Origin: Pseudorhodobacter sp. E13
GTDB taxonomy: Bacteria > Pseudomonadota > Alphaproteobacteria > Rhodobacterales > Rhodobacteraceae
Assembly: GCF_003991405.1 (NCBI RefSeq)
Contig: NZ_RPEN01000153.1
Span: 1-64,000, forward strand
DNA: 64,000 bases
Reading direction: 5' to 3'
Shown: piece by piece, positions 51,726 through 60,206 of the stretch
How positions within the stretch are numbered: position 1 is the stretch's first letter
Layout of the letters: every line of letters starts with the position of its first letter
The notes under the pieces: model-generated
Seen by the model: only the letters and a program-made list of their open reading frames with translations
The model's database searches: none
Told to the model about the DNA's origin: nothing
Position numbers and translations under genes: made by a program

Positions 51726-52457
51726 CTAGCGGCAGCTTTGGTAGGTTTCCCCCGTCAAATCCCGCGCTTTCAGGATCATCGAAATCCCAACCTCACGCGC
51801 GCGCAAGCAGGCCGCGTCGAAATCGGGGAAATCATCAGTATATTCAATATCGAAAATCGGCTTCCCCGCCTCGGTATAGCTTTGATACGCATCGCAGAAA
51901 TCCCATTTCCAGCAGCTTTCGGTGATCACGAAATCCAACTGCGCCGACAAGGCCCCGGCAAGGTCCGGCGCGTTCTTGTGGCCGATCAGCAACCCCATGC
52001 CATGCGCCATTTGCGCCAGCGCCGTCACATAGGCCACGGCATCCGCCTCGCTCAGATCAAAGCCGCTCTCATTGGCATAGACGTCCATATTGTCCGGGCT
52101 GATCCCTTCAAACCCGGCATCCTTGCACTTTTGAAACCGCTGTTCCATCAGCGGCAAGATCGCCTTGTGGCGAATGTCGATATAGCGTTCTTCGGGCCAA
52201 TCCGGCAGGCCCTTGCCAATCGCCTTGGCCGGAAAGGCGTCAAAATCCGCCCGATAGGTTTCCAGCGTCCCGACCGAGACATAACACATGACCTTGGTGC
52301 CCGCAGCCCGCAGCCCCAGCACGGTTTCGGGGCCAAACTCATCGGCATCCAGAACCAGAGTCTGCACCTTCCGGTCCAGCCGGTAAGGTTCGGTATATTG
52401 CACGTCAAAGCTTTCACCGATCTCGATCAGCACCAAAGACGCAAGCAGAATACTCAT
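51726..52457 (-). CDS. GH114-like (endo-alpha-1,4-polygalactosaminidase family) protein
   Basis: A 243-aa TIM-barrel protein resembling GH114/TM1410-type hydrolases. Family blocks are KVMCYVSVGTLETYRADFDA, GLPDWPEERYIDIRH, GFEGISPDNMDVYAN and a late FVITESCW glutamate. These enzymes cut galactosaminogalactan-type polymers and are usually exported. The N-terminus here (MSILLASLVLIEIGES) is only weakly signal-like, so its location is uncertain. It lies between the carbamoylase-lipoprotein pair and hydA, an unexpected place for a glycosidase. Confidence 0.75.
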   Translation of the reverse strand: MSILLASLVLIEIGESFDVQYTEPYRLDRKVQTLVLDADEFGPETVLGLRAAGTKVMCYVSVGTLETYRADFDAFPAKAIGKGLPDWPEERYIDIRHKAILPLMEQRFQKCKDAGFEGISPDNMDVYANESGFDLSEADAVAYVTALAQMAHGMGLLIGHKNAPDLAGALSAQLDFVITESCWKWDFCDAYQSYTEAGKPIFDIEYTDDFPDFDAACLRAREVGISMILKARDLTGETYQSCR

Positions 52458-52481
52458 GGCCTGTTCCCCTTTCGCCCAAAG

Positions 52482-52751
52482 CTAGCCTATGCAATAGCGC
52501 CCGGCTTCGGTTCTGACGGGCAAAATCTTTCCGTCTTGCTCATAATAATAGCAGGTATCGGCGCTCAGCAGCAGGTTTGAGGCCGAAACGCCGGGTGGCA
52601 AATAGCGTTTCAGGTCCGCGTTATAGGCCACGTCAATCGGGGTGAAGCCCGCTGCCTCGGGGTCCGCCGCCTTTGGGCCTGCTGCCTGCGGGTCTGGCGC
52701 TTGCGCCACACAAGCCGCCAGCAGCAAGGGCAAAACCATCAGCCCGCGCAT
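52482..52751 (-). CDS. Small lipoprotein
   Basis: An 89-aa protein with a lipoprotein signal and lipobox LLLAAC (lipidated Cys near residue 14), an Ala/Pro-rich spacer with repeated AAGPKAADPEAAG, and a C-terminal domain with two Cys (SADTCYYYEQDG; AGRYCIG). The ATG overlaps the stop of the carbamoylase gene (GTGATG), so the two are translationally coupled. It is 24 bases upstream of the GH114-like gene. Function unknown. Confidence 0.75.
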   Translation of the reverse strand: MRGLMVLPLLLAACVAQAPDPQAAGPKAADPEAAGFTPIDVAYNADLKRYLPPGVSASNLLLSADTCYYYEQDGKILPVRTEAGRYCIG

Positions 52752-54001
52752 CACGGCACCACCTGCGCCACGTCAAGCACCGCGTGGAACATCACATCCG
52801 TTCCCGCAGCCGCCCATTCCGGCGTGATTTCCTCGGCCTCATTATGGCTGAGCCCGTCGACACAGGGGCACATGATCATCACGGTGGGTGCCACGCGGTT
52901 GATCCAGCAGGCATCATGCCCCGCGCCGGAAATGATATCCATATGGCTATAGCCCAAGCGTTCAGCCGAGGCGCGCACCACTTTCACCAAGCCCGGATCA
53001 AAGGTCACGGGATCAAAATGCCCGACATCTTCGATCTCCACCCCCAGACCCAGCTCTGCCGCCACCGCATGGGCAGCGCGTGTCACTTCGGCTTTCATCG
53101 CGTCCAGCTTGGCTTGATCGGGGCTGCGGATATCCACCGTGAACACCGCCTTGCCGGGGATCACATTGCGCGAATTGGGGTAGACATTGGCATGCCCCAC
53201 CGCCCCCACCGCACCTGGTTGGTGGCTCATCGCGATCTGATGCACGCGCTCGGTGATCCGCGCCATGCCAAGCCCCGCATTCACCCGCATGTTCATCGGC
53301 GTGCTGCCGGTATGGGCATCCTTGCCGGTGAGGGTGATCTGCAACCACCAAAGCCCCTGCCCATGGGTAACAACGCCCACATCCTTGCCCTCGGCCTCCA
53401 GTATCGGGCCCTGTTCGATATGCAGTTCCAACATCGCATGCATCTTGCGCGCGCCGACCTGCTCCTGCCCGACCCAGCCGATACGCTTCAACTCATCGCC
53501 AAAGGCTTTGCCCTCGGCATCGCGGCGGGCATAGGCCCAGTCTTGGTCATGCATCCCGGCAAAGACCCCACTGGCCAGCATGGCCGGGGCAAAGCGGGTG
53601 CCTTCTTCATTGGTCCAGTTTGTCACCACGATCGGGTGCTTGGTCTTGATGCCCGCATCATTCAGGCTGCGCACCACTTCCAGCGCGCCCAAGACGCCCA
53701 ACACCCCATCATATTTGCCGCCCGTCGGCTGGGTATCCAGATGGCTGCCCATATAGACCGGCAGCGCCGCCGGGTCAGTGCCCGCGCGGGTGGCAAACAT
53801 GGTGCCCATGGTGTCGACACCCATGGTCATCCCCGCCGCCTCACACCAGCTTTGAAACAGCGCGCGGCCCTTGGCATCATCATCCGTCAGGGTCTGGCGA
53901 TTGTTACCGCCCGCCACGCCGGGGCCGATCTTTGCCATTTCCATCAGGCTGTCCCACAGGCGTTCTTTATCAATCCGAAGGTTCTGCCCTGATGCCGCCA
54001 T
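52751..54001 (-). CDS. N-carbamoyl-beta-alanine / N-carbamoyl-amino-acid amidohydrolase
   Basis: A 416-aa M20-family zinc hydrolase of the beta-ureidopropionase/AmaB/HyuC type. It releases CO2 and ammonia from N-carbamoyl-beta-alanine, the third step of reductive pyrimidine degradation. Metal and substrate blocks: GSHLDTQPTGGKYDGVLG (His, Asp), TNWTNEEGTRFAPAM (Glu), MLELHIEQGPILE (His), AGHDACW and CVDGLSHNEAEEI. Start at 54001 with GGGAG 7 bases upstream. It is divergent from rutR; a RutR-type operator lies 88 bases upstream. Confidence 0.93.
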   Translation of the reverse strand: MAASGQNLRIDKERLWDSLMEMAKIGPGVAGGNNRQTLTDDDAKGRALFQSWCEAAGMTMGVDTMGTMFATRAGTDPAALPVYMGSHLDTQPTGGKYDGVLGVLGALEVVRSLNDAGIKTKHPIVVTNWTNEEGTRFAPAMLASGVFAGMHDQDWAYARRDAEGKAFGDELKRIGWVGQEQVGARKMHAMLELHIEQGPILEAEGKDVGVVTHGQGLWWLQITLTGKDAHTGSTPMNMRVNAGLGMARITERVHQIAMSHQPGAVGAVGHANVYPNSRNVIPGKAVFTVDIRSPDQAKLDAMKAEVTRAAHAVAAELGLGVEIEDVGHFDPVTFDPGLVKVVRASAERLGYSHMDIISGAGHDACWINRVAPTVMIMCPCVDGLSHNEAEEITPEWAAAGTDVMFHAVLDVAQVVP

Positions 54002-54088
54002 CTTATCTCTCCCGTTGCCGCTGGGGTCTATTGCCCCTTGCCGCGAGTCTCCTCGCCGCCCTATGCTTTGATCATAGCGCAACACAAC

Positions 54089-54104
54089 CTGACCAAGCGG
54101 TCAA
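54089..54104. promoter_or_regulatory. RutR-type operator
   Basis: CTGACCAAGCGGTCAA matches the RutR consensus TTGACCA-NN-TGGTCAA at 12 of 14 defined positions. It lies between the divergent amidohydrolase gene and the TetR/RutR gene, which fits control of both. Confidence 0.7.
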
Positions 54105-54124
54105 GAAAATTCGCAAAGCCGCCG

Positions 54125-54757
54125 ATGACAAGCCAGACCCGCCCTTCCAAACGCCTTGAGACGCGCCGCGAAAATGAGCGGGCGATCCTTTCTGCGGCGG
54201 AAAAAGTATTCGCCGAGGCCGGGTTTGGCGGGGCCACGATGCAGCTTATCGCTGATCTTGCGGGCCTGCCAAAGGCCAATCTGCATTACTACTTTGCCAC
54301 GAAAGAGGATCTCTATCGCCGTGTGGTGCAGGATATCTTTGAAATCTGGCTGCATGCCGCCGACAGTTTTGACAATGCCGCAGACCCGGCCAGTGGCATC
54401 GGGGCCTATATTGACGCCAAGATGGAAATCTCGCGCCGCCATCCCAATGGGTCCAAGGTCTGGGCGTCCGAGGTGATGCATGGCGCGCCGGTCATTCAGG
54501 ATTATCTGGAAGGCACGCTGCGCGACTGGACCGAAGGGCGGATTGCCGTGATCCAAGGCTGGATTGATGCCGGAAAGATGGCCCCGATCAGCCCGCGCCA
54601 TTTGCTGTATATGCTATGGGCCACCACCCAGCATTACGCCGATTTCGGGCATCAGGTCGAAACGCTCAACAATGGCAAGCCCTTGTCGGATGCGGATTGG
54701 CAGATGGCCAAGCAACAGGTCAAGGATATCATCCTGCGCGGCATTGGCGTGGTATAG
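54125..54757 (+). CDS. rutR: TetR-family regulator, RutR type
   Basis: A 210-aa regulator. The N-terminal TetR helix-turn-helix is at residues about 18-62 (ILSAAEKVFAEAGFGGATMQLIADLAGLPKANLHYYF). The ligand domain follows the RutR/YcdC family (KEDLYRRVVQDIFEIWLHAA; GSKVWASEVMHGAPVI). RutR binds uracil or thymine and controls pyrimidine use. The adjacent RutR-like operator and the divergent pyrimidine gene support the call. The ribosome site before 54125 is weak. Confidence 0.87.
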   Translation: MTSQTRPSKRLETRRENERAILSAAEKVFAEAGFGGATMQLIADLAGLPKANLHYYFATKEDLYRRVVQDIFEIWLHAADSFDNAADPASGIGAYIDAKMEISRRHPNGSKVWASEVMHGAPVIQDYLEGTLRDWTEGRIAVIQGWIDAGKMAPISPRHLLYMLWATTQHYADFGHQVETLNNGKPLSDADWQMAKQQVKDIILRGIGVV

Positions 54758-54769
54758 GGGGAACAGAGG

Positions 54770-55210
54770 ATGACAGGCGAAACCGACCCGCGCTTTGCGC
54801 ATTTTGACGAAAGCACTGCCTTGGCCCTTGGGCTGGCACTGGTGGAACTGGCGCAGGCCGACAGCCTGCCCGTGGTCATCAATATCCGCAGCGCCACCCG
54901 GTGCTATTTCCACGCGGCTTTGCCCGGTTCCACCCCGCTGAACGATGATTGGGCGCGGCGCAAATCCAACACGGTGCTGAAATACCATCAATCCTCGCTC
55001 GCGGTGGGGCAGGCCAAGGCGGTGAAAGGCGCGGATGTAACCAGCGACGGCCTGTCGCCCGCCGAATATGCCACCCATGGCGGCGCGGTGCCGATCCGGC
55101 TGACCAATGGCTTGATGGTGGCGGTGGCCACAGTGTCGGGCCTGCCACAACTGGAAGATCACGCGCTGGTGCTGCGCGGCATCGCCAAAGTGCTTGGCAG
55201 CGCGGGCTAA
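54770..55210 (+). CDS. UPF0303 / heme-degrading-domain protein
   Basis: A 146-aa protein of the UPF0303 (YBR137W-like, HbpS/GlcG-related) family. Family blocks are DSLPVVINIRSATRCYFHAALPGST, KSNTVLKYHQSSL and ATHGGAVPIRL. Structural relatives bind heme or small ligands; no enzyme activity is established. It lies 12 bases after rutR in the same direction, so it is probably co-transcribed. Confidence 0.85.
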   Translation: MTGETDPRFAHFDESTALALGLALVELAQADSLPVVINIRSATRCYFHAALPGSTPLNDDWARRKSNTVLKYHQSSLAVGQAKAVKGADVTSDGLSPAEYATHGGAVPIRLTNGLMVAVATVSGLPQLEDHALVLRGIAKVLGSAG

Positions 55211-55359
55211 GGCCCCGCTCCGGGCAAAAAGCCAGCCGTAAACTTTGGTTTACACGGCCCATCTAAGCCCCAGACCAATATCCCAGCCGCAACCTGCCCG
55301 GCTATCCAGTCCGCAGCCCGCAACATGTCGTTGAGGGTTTGCAACACACTGGACCAACC

Positions 55360-55617
55360 ATGAAACGCTTTTTGCTGACCGCCGCCTTCACCGCCCTTGC
55401 CGCCCCGGTTCTGGCCGAACCCGCCTGCACCCCCGGCGAAACCCTGAAACCCGTTTGGGAATCGCTGAAAAGCTTTGAAGACGAAGGCGGCAAGGTTCTT
55501 GCCTTCAAGATCAATGACGGGGGCTGCTATGAAATTTACGGCACGCTGAACGGCACCAAGATGGAGGTGTTCTTTGACCCGAACACCGGCACCGAACTCG
55601 ACCGTATCGCGGATTGA
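55360..55617 (+). CDS. Secreted PepSY-like domain protein
   Basis: An 85-aa exported protein with a signal peptide (residues 1-19, ending VLAE). The mature part resembles a PepSY domain (GGKVLAFKINDGGCYEIYGT, then KMEVFFDPNTGTELDRI). It has two cysteines that could pair. PepSY proteins are often partners of cytochrome b561-type membrane proteins, and one follows here. First gene of a three-gene operon. Confidence 0.8.
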   Translation: MKRFLLTAAFTALAAPVLAEPACTPGETLKPVWESLKSFEDEGGKVLAFKINDGGCYEIYGTLNGTKMEVFFDPNTGTELDRIAD

Positions 55618-55640
55618 GCGACCAGAGAGGGAGGCGCAGC

Positions 55641-56192
55641 ATGACACATAAAACGCACCCCCGCGCAACGGGCACAACGGTCCGCGTCTGGGATATCGGC
55701 TTGCGCCTCTTTCACTGGTCCTTGGTCGCGATGGTCGCAGGGGCCTATCTGACCGAAGATCTGCGCAAGATCCATCGCAACCTTGGCTATATCGTGCTGG
55801 CCCTTCTGGCCTTTCGTCTGGGCTGGGGGATTATCGGGTCGCGCCATGCGCGGTTTGCCAGCTTTCTGCCCGGCCCTGCCCGCCTGATTGGCTATCTGCG
55901 CGATATCCTGCGCGGACGCGAGGCGCGCTATCTGGGCCATAACCCGGCCGGGGCCGCAATGATCGTGGCGCTGCTGGTCACGCTTGGCCTGATCGGTGCG
56001 ACAGGCTATATGATGGGTATGGATCGGTATTTCGGCAAAAACTGGGTCGAAGAGGCACATGAAGCCTTGGCCAATGGGCTGCTTGTGCTGATCGCCTTGC
56101 ATATTGGCGGGGTGCTGCTGGCCAGCTATCGCCATTCTGAAAACCTGATCCGGGCCATGGTGACCGGAAGAAAGCGTGTGGATGACCACTGA
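55641..56192 (+). CDS. Cytochrome b561-family protein
   Basis: A 183-aa membrane protein with four helices and conserved heme-ligand histidines (RLFHWSLVAMVAGAYL; KIHRNLGYIVLALLAFR; EEAHEALANGLLVLIALHIGGVLL), as in the b-type cytochrome subunits of hydrogenases and formate dehydrogenases. GGAGG lies 6 bases before the ATG at 55641. It probably passes electrons between the quinone pool and a periplasmic partner. It overlaps the LuxR-type gene by 11 bases. Confidence 0.9.
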   Translation: MTHKTHPRATGTTVRVWDIGLRLFHWSLVAMVAGAYLTEDLRKIHRNLGYIVLALLAFRLGWGIIGSRHARFASFLPGPARLIGYLRDILRGREARYLGHNPAGAAMIVALLVTLGLIGATGYMMGMDRYFGKNWVEEAHEALANGLLVLIALHIGGVLLASYRHSENLIRAMVTGRKRVDDH

Positions 56193-56694
56193 AACGGAGC
56201 AACGCTCCAGACGGCTATCGCTGCGGCGGGGGGTTTTCCTTGCCGCCGCAGGTTTACAGATCGGGTGCGGGATCGTGTTCCTGACCGATGTTTTTCTTGA
56301 ATGGGAAGGGCTGCACCTGCATGGCGTGCTGGAGTTTCTGGCCGTCATCGGGCTTGGCGTCGGGGCCAGCCTGACCCTGCGCGAATACCGCAGCCTTTTG
56401 CATCGCAACACCAAGGTGGAACGCGAGTTGGGCGTTGCCTCCGGCGCATTTCATGAGGTGATTACCCACCATTTTGATCGCTGGGGCCTGACAGCCGCCG
56501 AACGCGATGTGGCGTTGCTGTCGATCAAAGGGCTTAGCAATGCCGATATCGCAGCCCTGCGCGCCACCCGCGATGGCACGATCAAGGCACAAACCGCTGC
56601 CATCTATCGCAAGGCCGGGGTGTCGAGCCGGGCAGAGCTTGTCTCGGTCATGGTCGAAGAACTGATCGCCGGGCTTCCGACACCCCAAGCATAA
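56182..56694 (+). CDS. Membrane-anchored LuxR-type regulator
   Basis: A 170-aa protein with two N-terminal transmembrane helices (about residues 18-37 and 46-64), a short helical linker and a C-terminal LuxR helix-turn-helix. In the last part, GLTAAERDVALLSIKGLSN is the first helix, followed by IAALRATRDGTIKAQTAAIYRKAGV. There is no receiver or ligand domain, so the signal must come through the membrane part. It overlaps the cytochrome gene, suggesting it reports on redox or heme state there. A bidirectional terminator follows. Confidence 0.82.
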   Translation: MTTETEQRSRRLSLRRGVFLAAAGLQIGCGIVFLTDVFLEWEGLHLHGVLEFLAVIGLGVGASLTLREYRSLLHRNTKVERELGVASGAFHEVITHHFDRWGLTAAERDVALLSIKGLSNADIAALRATRDGTIKAQTAAIYRKAGVSSRAELVSVMVEELIAGLPTPQA

Positions 56695-56725
56695 ATAACG
56701 CCCCCAGAACCCATGCGCCGCATGA

Positions 56726-56755
56726 AAAAGGCCGCCCCGGTTCGGGCGGCCTTTT
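56726..56755. terminator. Bidirectional terminator
   Basis: AAAAGGCCGCCC / GGGCGGCCTTTT (12-bp stem, 6-nt loop) lies between the convergent LuxR-type and TRAP permease genes and has A/T tracts on both sides. Confidence 0.93.
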
Positions 56756-56777
56756 GCGGTTTCATCTTGGCCGGGGT

Positions 56778-59135
56778 TTAGCCTGCCAACAGGTTTGGCA
56801 CAATCGTGACCACGCTTGGGAACAGATAGAGCAGCAACAGCGCCCCCACCTGGATCAGGACGAAAGGCACCACGCCTTTGTAGATATGCCCGGTTGTCAC
56901 CTCTTTCGGGGCCACGCCGCGCAGATAGAACAGCGCAAAGCCGAAAGGCGGGGTCAGGAACGAGGTTTGCAGGTTCACCGTGATCATGATGGTCACCCAA
57001 GACGGATCAAACGTGCCGCCATAGATCACGGGGCCGACGATTGGCACCACGATGTAGATGATTTCAAGGAAATCCAGCACGAAGCCAAGGACGAACAACA
57101 CCAGCATCACGATCAGGAACACCGTCAGCTCATTGTCAAAGCTGCGCAGGAAGCTCTGGATATAATGCTCACCGCCGAAGGAGATCAGCACAAGGTTCAG
57201 AATCTGGCTGCCGATCAGGATGGCGAACACCATCGAGGTGACTTTGGTGGTTTCACGCACCACCGGGGTCAGCACCTTGTTCCGCCACAACACCCAGCAG
57301 GCATAGAGCAAGCCCAGCATGGCAAAGGAATAGGTGGCCTGTGCCACGGCCCAGGCGATCCACTGCTCGGTCGTGGTGACGCCAACGCCGACCCGCAGGT
57401 CAAAGTTCACGCCCACAAGGATCATGATCACAATGGCAAAGGCCGTCATGATGATGATGCTGCCCGATTTGTTCAGATCACCCAGCTTGCGATACGCCGC
57501 CAGCAAGATCGCACCCCCTGCCCCAAGCCCAGCGGCCGGGGTCGGGTTGGTGATGCCGCCAAGGATGGAACCAAGCACCGCGATGATCAGGATCAGCGGC
57601 GGAAACACCACGCGGATCAGTTCATTCCGGGCCAGCATTCCGGCGGCGAAATAGGCCCCGTAAAGTGCCAGCGCAAAGGGAATGGCCAGAATGACAAGCG
57701 TCATCCCCGGTGTGGCATTGGGCGCGATAAAGACGATATCGGCCAGCAAGCCCAACACGATACCGCCCGCACCGATCATCAGCGGGCGATGGTCTGCCGA
57801 AGGGGCAACACCGCGCGCCGTGGTCAGCATCAGCGCCAGCAGCAAGAAGATCACGCCCACACCCGTGCCAATCGGTGCGCGGGTCGCAAGCTTTTCAGCC
57901 TGCGCGGCAGTCAGTTCTTCCGGGGTCAGTTGCACGGATTTGGCAACGCCCCCTGCGGCGTCAATCTCGGCCTGTTGGGCCACAGCGGCATCCCAACGCT
58001 CTTGCCCGTGCAAGGCGATCATCGACGCCTTGCACTGATCCGACACACGGGTGCGCAGATCGGCGGTCTGGCCTGCATCGGAATAGCTGTCGACCGTCAG
58101 GTTCTGACTGCCGATCATGCCCACTTGCATGGCCAACAACAGCCCGCCGATCAACGCGACTGGCACGCCAAGGAACCACGTGGTTGCTTCCTTGCGGGTG
58201 ATAATCTCCCCGCGGCCACTGGCCTCGATCTGCACAGCCGGCGCCTTGGACGGGTTCAGCATCGCAAAGCCAAAGGCATAAGAGGCATAAAGCACCGCCA
58301 GCATGATGCCCGGCAGGATCGCCGCCTGAAACAGCGTCCCGACCGAGACAACCGCCGCCGACCCCAGATAGGTCAGCGCATCGGAACAGCCTGCGGTTTG
58401 CGCGCGGATTTCCTGCCCGGCGGCATAAAGGTCACCCGCCATGGTGCCCAGCAAAACGATCACGATAGAGGGCGGGATGATCTGCCCCAAAGTGCCCGAA
58501 GCCGCGATCACCCCGGTGGCAAGCTGCGGCGAATAGCCTGCGCGCAACATGGTCGGCAGCGACAACAGACCCATGGTCACAACGGTCGCGCCCACAATCC
58601 CGGTCGATGCCGCCAGAAACGCGCCCACAACAACAACCGCCACGGCCAGACCGCCCGGCAGCGGGCCAAACACGCGGGCCATGGTGGTCAGCAGGTCATT
58701 GGCGATCTTGGAGCGTTCCAGCACGATCCCCATCATCACGAACATCAGCACCGCCAGCAGCGTCTCGATCGAGGCGCCTGCGATGACCCGCTCGTTCATG
58801 CGGTTCACGATGAAGGACAGGTTGCGATCCATCGCCACTTCCCAGCCCTGCGGGAACAAGGGCTGCGCGATCAGCGGCAGTTCCGGATATCTGAAATGGG
58901 TGATGTCGATCTGGTTGACGCCAGCCGCCTGCAAGGCGCGATAGGCCTCGGAGGAGGTATCGACCGCGTTATGGATCAACAGACCAGAGCTATCGAGTGC
59001 GGCGATGATGCCAAAGGCAATAACCCCCGCGCCCCCGATGGAAAACGCCACCGGAAAGCCCGAGATGATGCCCGAAAAGAGGCAGAGGAACACGATGATG
59101 AGGCCAACCTCAATCCCGTCAAGTCCGAATAACAT
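56778..59135 (-). CDS. TRAP transporter large permease (DctM), extended form
   Basis: A 785-aa membrane subunit of a TRAP importer, the sodium-coupled channel. Typical DctM proteins have about 430 aa. The usual halves are recognisable: GAFLAASTGIVGATVVTMG and ASGTLGQIIPPSIVIVLLG in the first (about 170-230), SILGGITNPTPAAGLGAGG and NLQTSFLTPPFGFALFYLRG in the second. An insert lies at about residues 305-505 with extra helices and a soluble stretch (about 345-420). An added loop lies at about 60-110. It follows the small subunit after 26 bases. Confidence 0.92.
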   Translation of the reverse strand: MLFGLDGIEVGLIIVFLCLFSGIISGFPVAFSIGGAGVIAFGIIAALDSSGLLIHNAVDTSSEAYRALQAAGVNQIDITHFRYPELPLIAQPLFPQGWEVAMDRNLSFIVNRMNERVIAGASIETLLAVLMFVMMGIVLERSKIANDLLTTMARVFGPLPGGLAVAVVVVGAFLAASTGIVGATVVTMGLLSLPTMLRAGYSPQLATGVIAASGTLGQIIPPSIVIVLLGTMAGDLYAAGQEIRAQTAGCSDALTYLGSAAVVSVGTLFQAAILPGIMLAVLYASYAFGFAMLNPSKAPAVQIEASGRGEIITRKEATTWFLGVPVALIGGLLLAMQVGMIGSQNLTVDSYSDAGQTADLRTRVSDQCKASMIALHGQERWDAAVAQQAEIDAAGGVAKSVQLTPEELTAAQAEKLATRAPIGTGVGVIFLLLALMLTTARGVAPSADHRPLMIGAGGIVLGLLADIVFIAPNATPGMTLVILAIPFALALYGAYFAAGMLARNELIRVVFPPLILIIAVLGSILGGITNPTPAAGLGAGGAILLAAYRKLGDLNKSGSIIIMTAFAIVIMILVGVNFDLRVGVGVTTTEQWIAWAVAQATYSFAMLGLLYACWVLWRNKVLTPVVRETTKVTSMVFAILIGSQILNLVLISFGGEHYIQSFLRSFDNELTVFLIVMLVLFVLGFVLDFLEIIYIVVPIVGPVIYGGTFDPSWVTIMITVNLQTSFLTPPFGFALFYLRGVAPKEVTTGHIYKGVVPFVLIQVGALLLLYLFPSVVTIVPNLLAG

Positions 59136-59161
59136 GATGTGACAGTCCTTTGTTGGGGGCC

Positions 59162-60109
59162 TTAATGCGTGCCAGTGGCAGAGGCATCCACCGACGAATC
59201 GAGATCAAGATATTTGCCGTCCTCTTCCGGCCCCTCGCGCCATTCCAGCATCGAGCGGTAGAAAAAGGCGATGGCATGCAGGAACACAAGCGCCGTGAAG
59301 GCCAGCATCAGGATCTTGAACAGGTAATAGGCATCGAACCCGTTGGGCGAAAAGCCGATGGTTTCAACGTTCCATTTCAACACTTTCGCCTTGCGCATGA
59401 TCTGGTCGATGCTGTCCGAGGCCGAGATTTTCGGCGTCAGCAGATGGCGCCACATGAAGAACCAAGCGAAAAGCCATGTCATGATCGCCGCAGGCATCAT
59501 GAACACCAGCGTGCCCGCCATATCGACCACCCGCTTGGCGCGGTAGCTGAGCCGGGCATAAACCAGATCCACCCGCACATGGCCGCCCTGCACGAAGGTG
59601 TAGGTGACGCACAGGCAAACGATCATGGCGTTGTAAAGCTTCAACTCTTCCGACCACCAGCTCACGTCATGCGAAACGAAGGTGAACCCATCCATCAGCT
59701 TGTAGCCGAACGGGGCAAAGGGGCCGAATTCGATGGCCGAGGCGCTGAAAATCCGTTGCAGGAAGACGATGAAAATCTGTTGCAGCACCATCAGCAAGCC
59801 AACCCATGCCACCGCGCGGCCCAGCGTATTGGCAAACCATTCCAACCCGCGCACCACAGCCCACATGATGGATTTGCGCCAGATGCCGACCGCCGTCAGA
59901 ACCAGAAAGGCGGTAAAGACGACGAAAAAGAAATCCTTGCTTGCGCCGTAAAAGATAAAGCGCCCCAAGGCTTCTTTGGCTTCGACCGTTTCAAGCTGGC
60001 CCAACTCGCCCAGCCAGCCCAGCCATTCCCCCGGATGCGTGATCGCATAGAAGAAATGGACAAAAGACATGGCGATGTTGGAAAATAGTGCGAAAATGCC
60101 GTCGAGCAT
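59162..60109 (-). CDS. TRAP transporter small permease (DctQ), extended form
   Basis: A 315-aa membrane protein with the DctQ core (WVGLLMVLQQIFIVFLQRIF; CVTYTFVQGGHVRVDLVYARL; KRVVDMAGTLVFMMPAAIMT) plus extra N-terminal helices and a C-terminal extension. Most DctQ subunits have about 160-200 aa. It pairs with the extended DctM. The binding-protein gene is 97 bases upstream. Confidence 0.9.
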   Translation of the reverse strand: MLDGIFALFSNIAMSFVHFFYAITHPGEWLGWLGELGQLETVEAKEALGRFIFYGASKDFFFVVFTAFLVLTAVGIWRKSIMWAVVRGLEWFANTLGRAVAWVGLLMVLQQIFIVFLQRIFSASAIEFGPFAPFGYKLMDGFTFVSHDVSWWSEELKLYNAMIVCLCVTYTFVQGGHVRVDLVYARLSYRAKRVVDMAGTLVFMMPAAIMTWLFAWFFMWRHLLTPKISASDSIDQIMRKAKVLKWNVETIGFSPNGFDAYYLFKILMLAFTALVFLHAIAFFYRSMLEWREGPEEDGKYLDLDSSVDASATGTH

Positions 60110-60160
60110 TTCGATCCCCCCCTACAGGAAAATCCCGGCCGTTCAGGTGCCAAGACAGAG

Positions 60161-60181
60161 CCCCCGGCCAGTGGCCGGGGG
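60161..60181 (-). other. Hairpin between TRAP binding-protein and permease genes
   Basis: CCCCCGGCC-AGT-GGCCGGGGG, a perfect 9-bp stem with a 3-nt loop and no T tract on the minus strand. This is typical of structures that protect or over-accumulate the binding-protein message relative to the permeases. Confidence 0.7.
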
Positions 60182-60206
60182 TGTTTTCAGATGGTCACAG
60201 GTCCGA

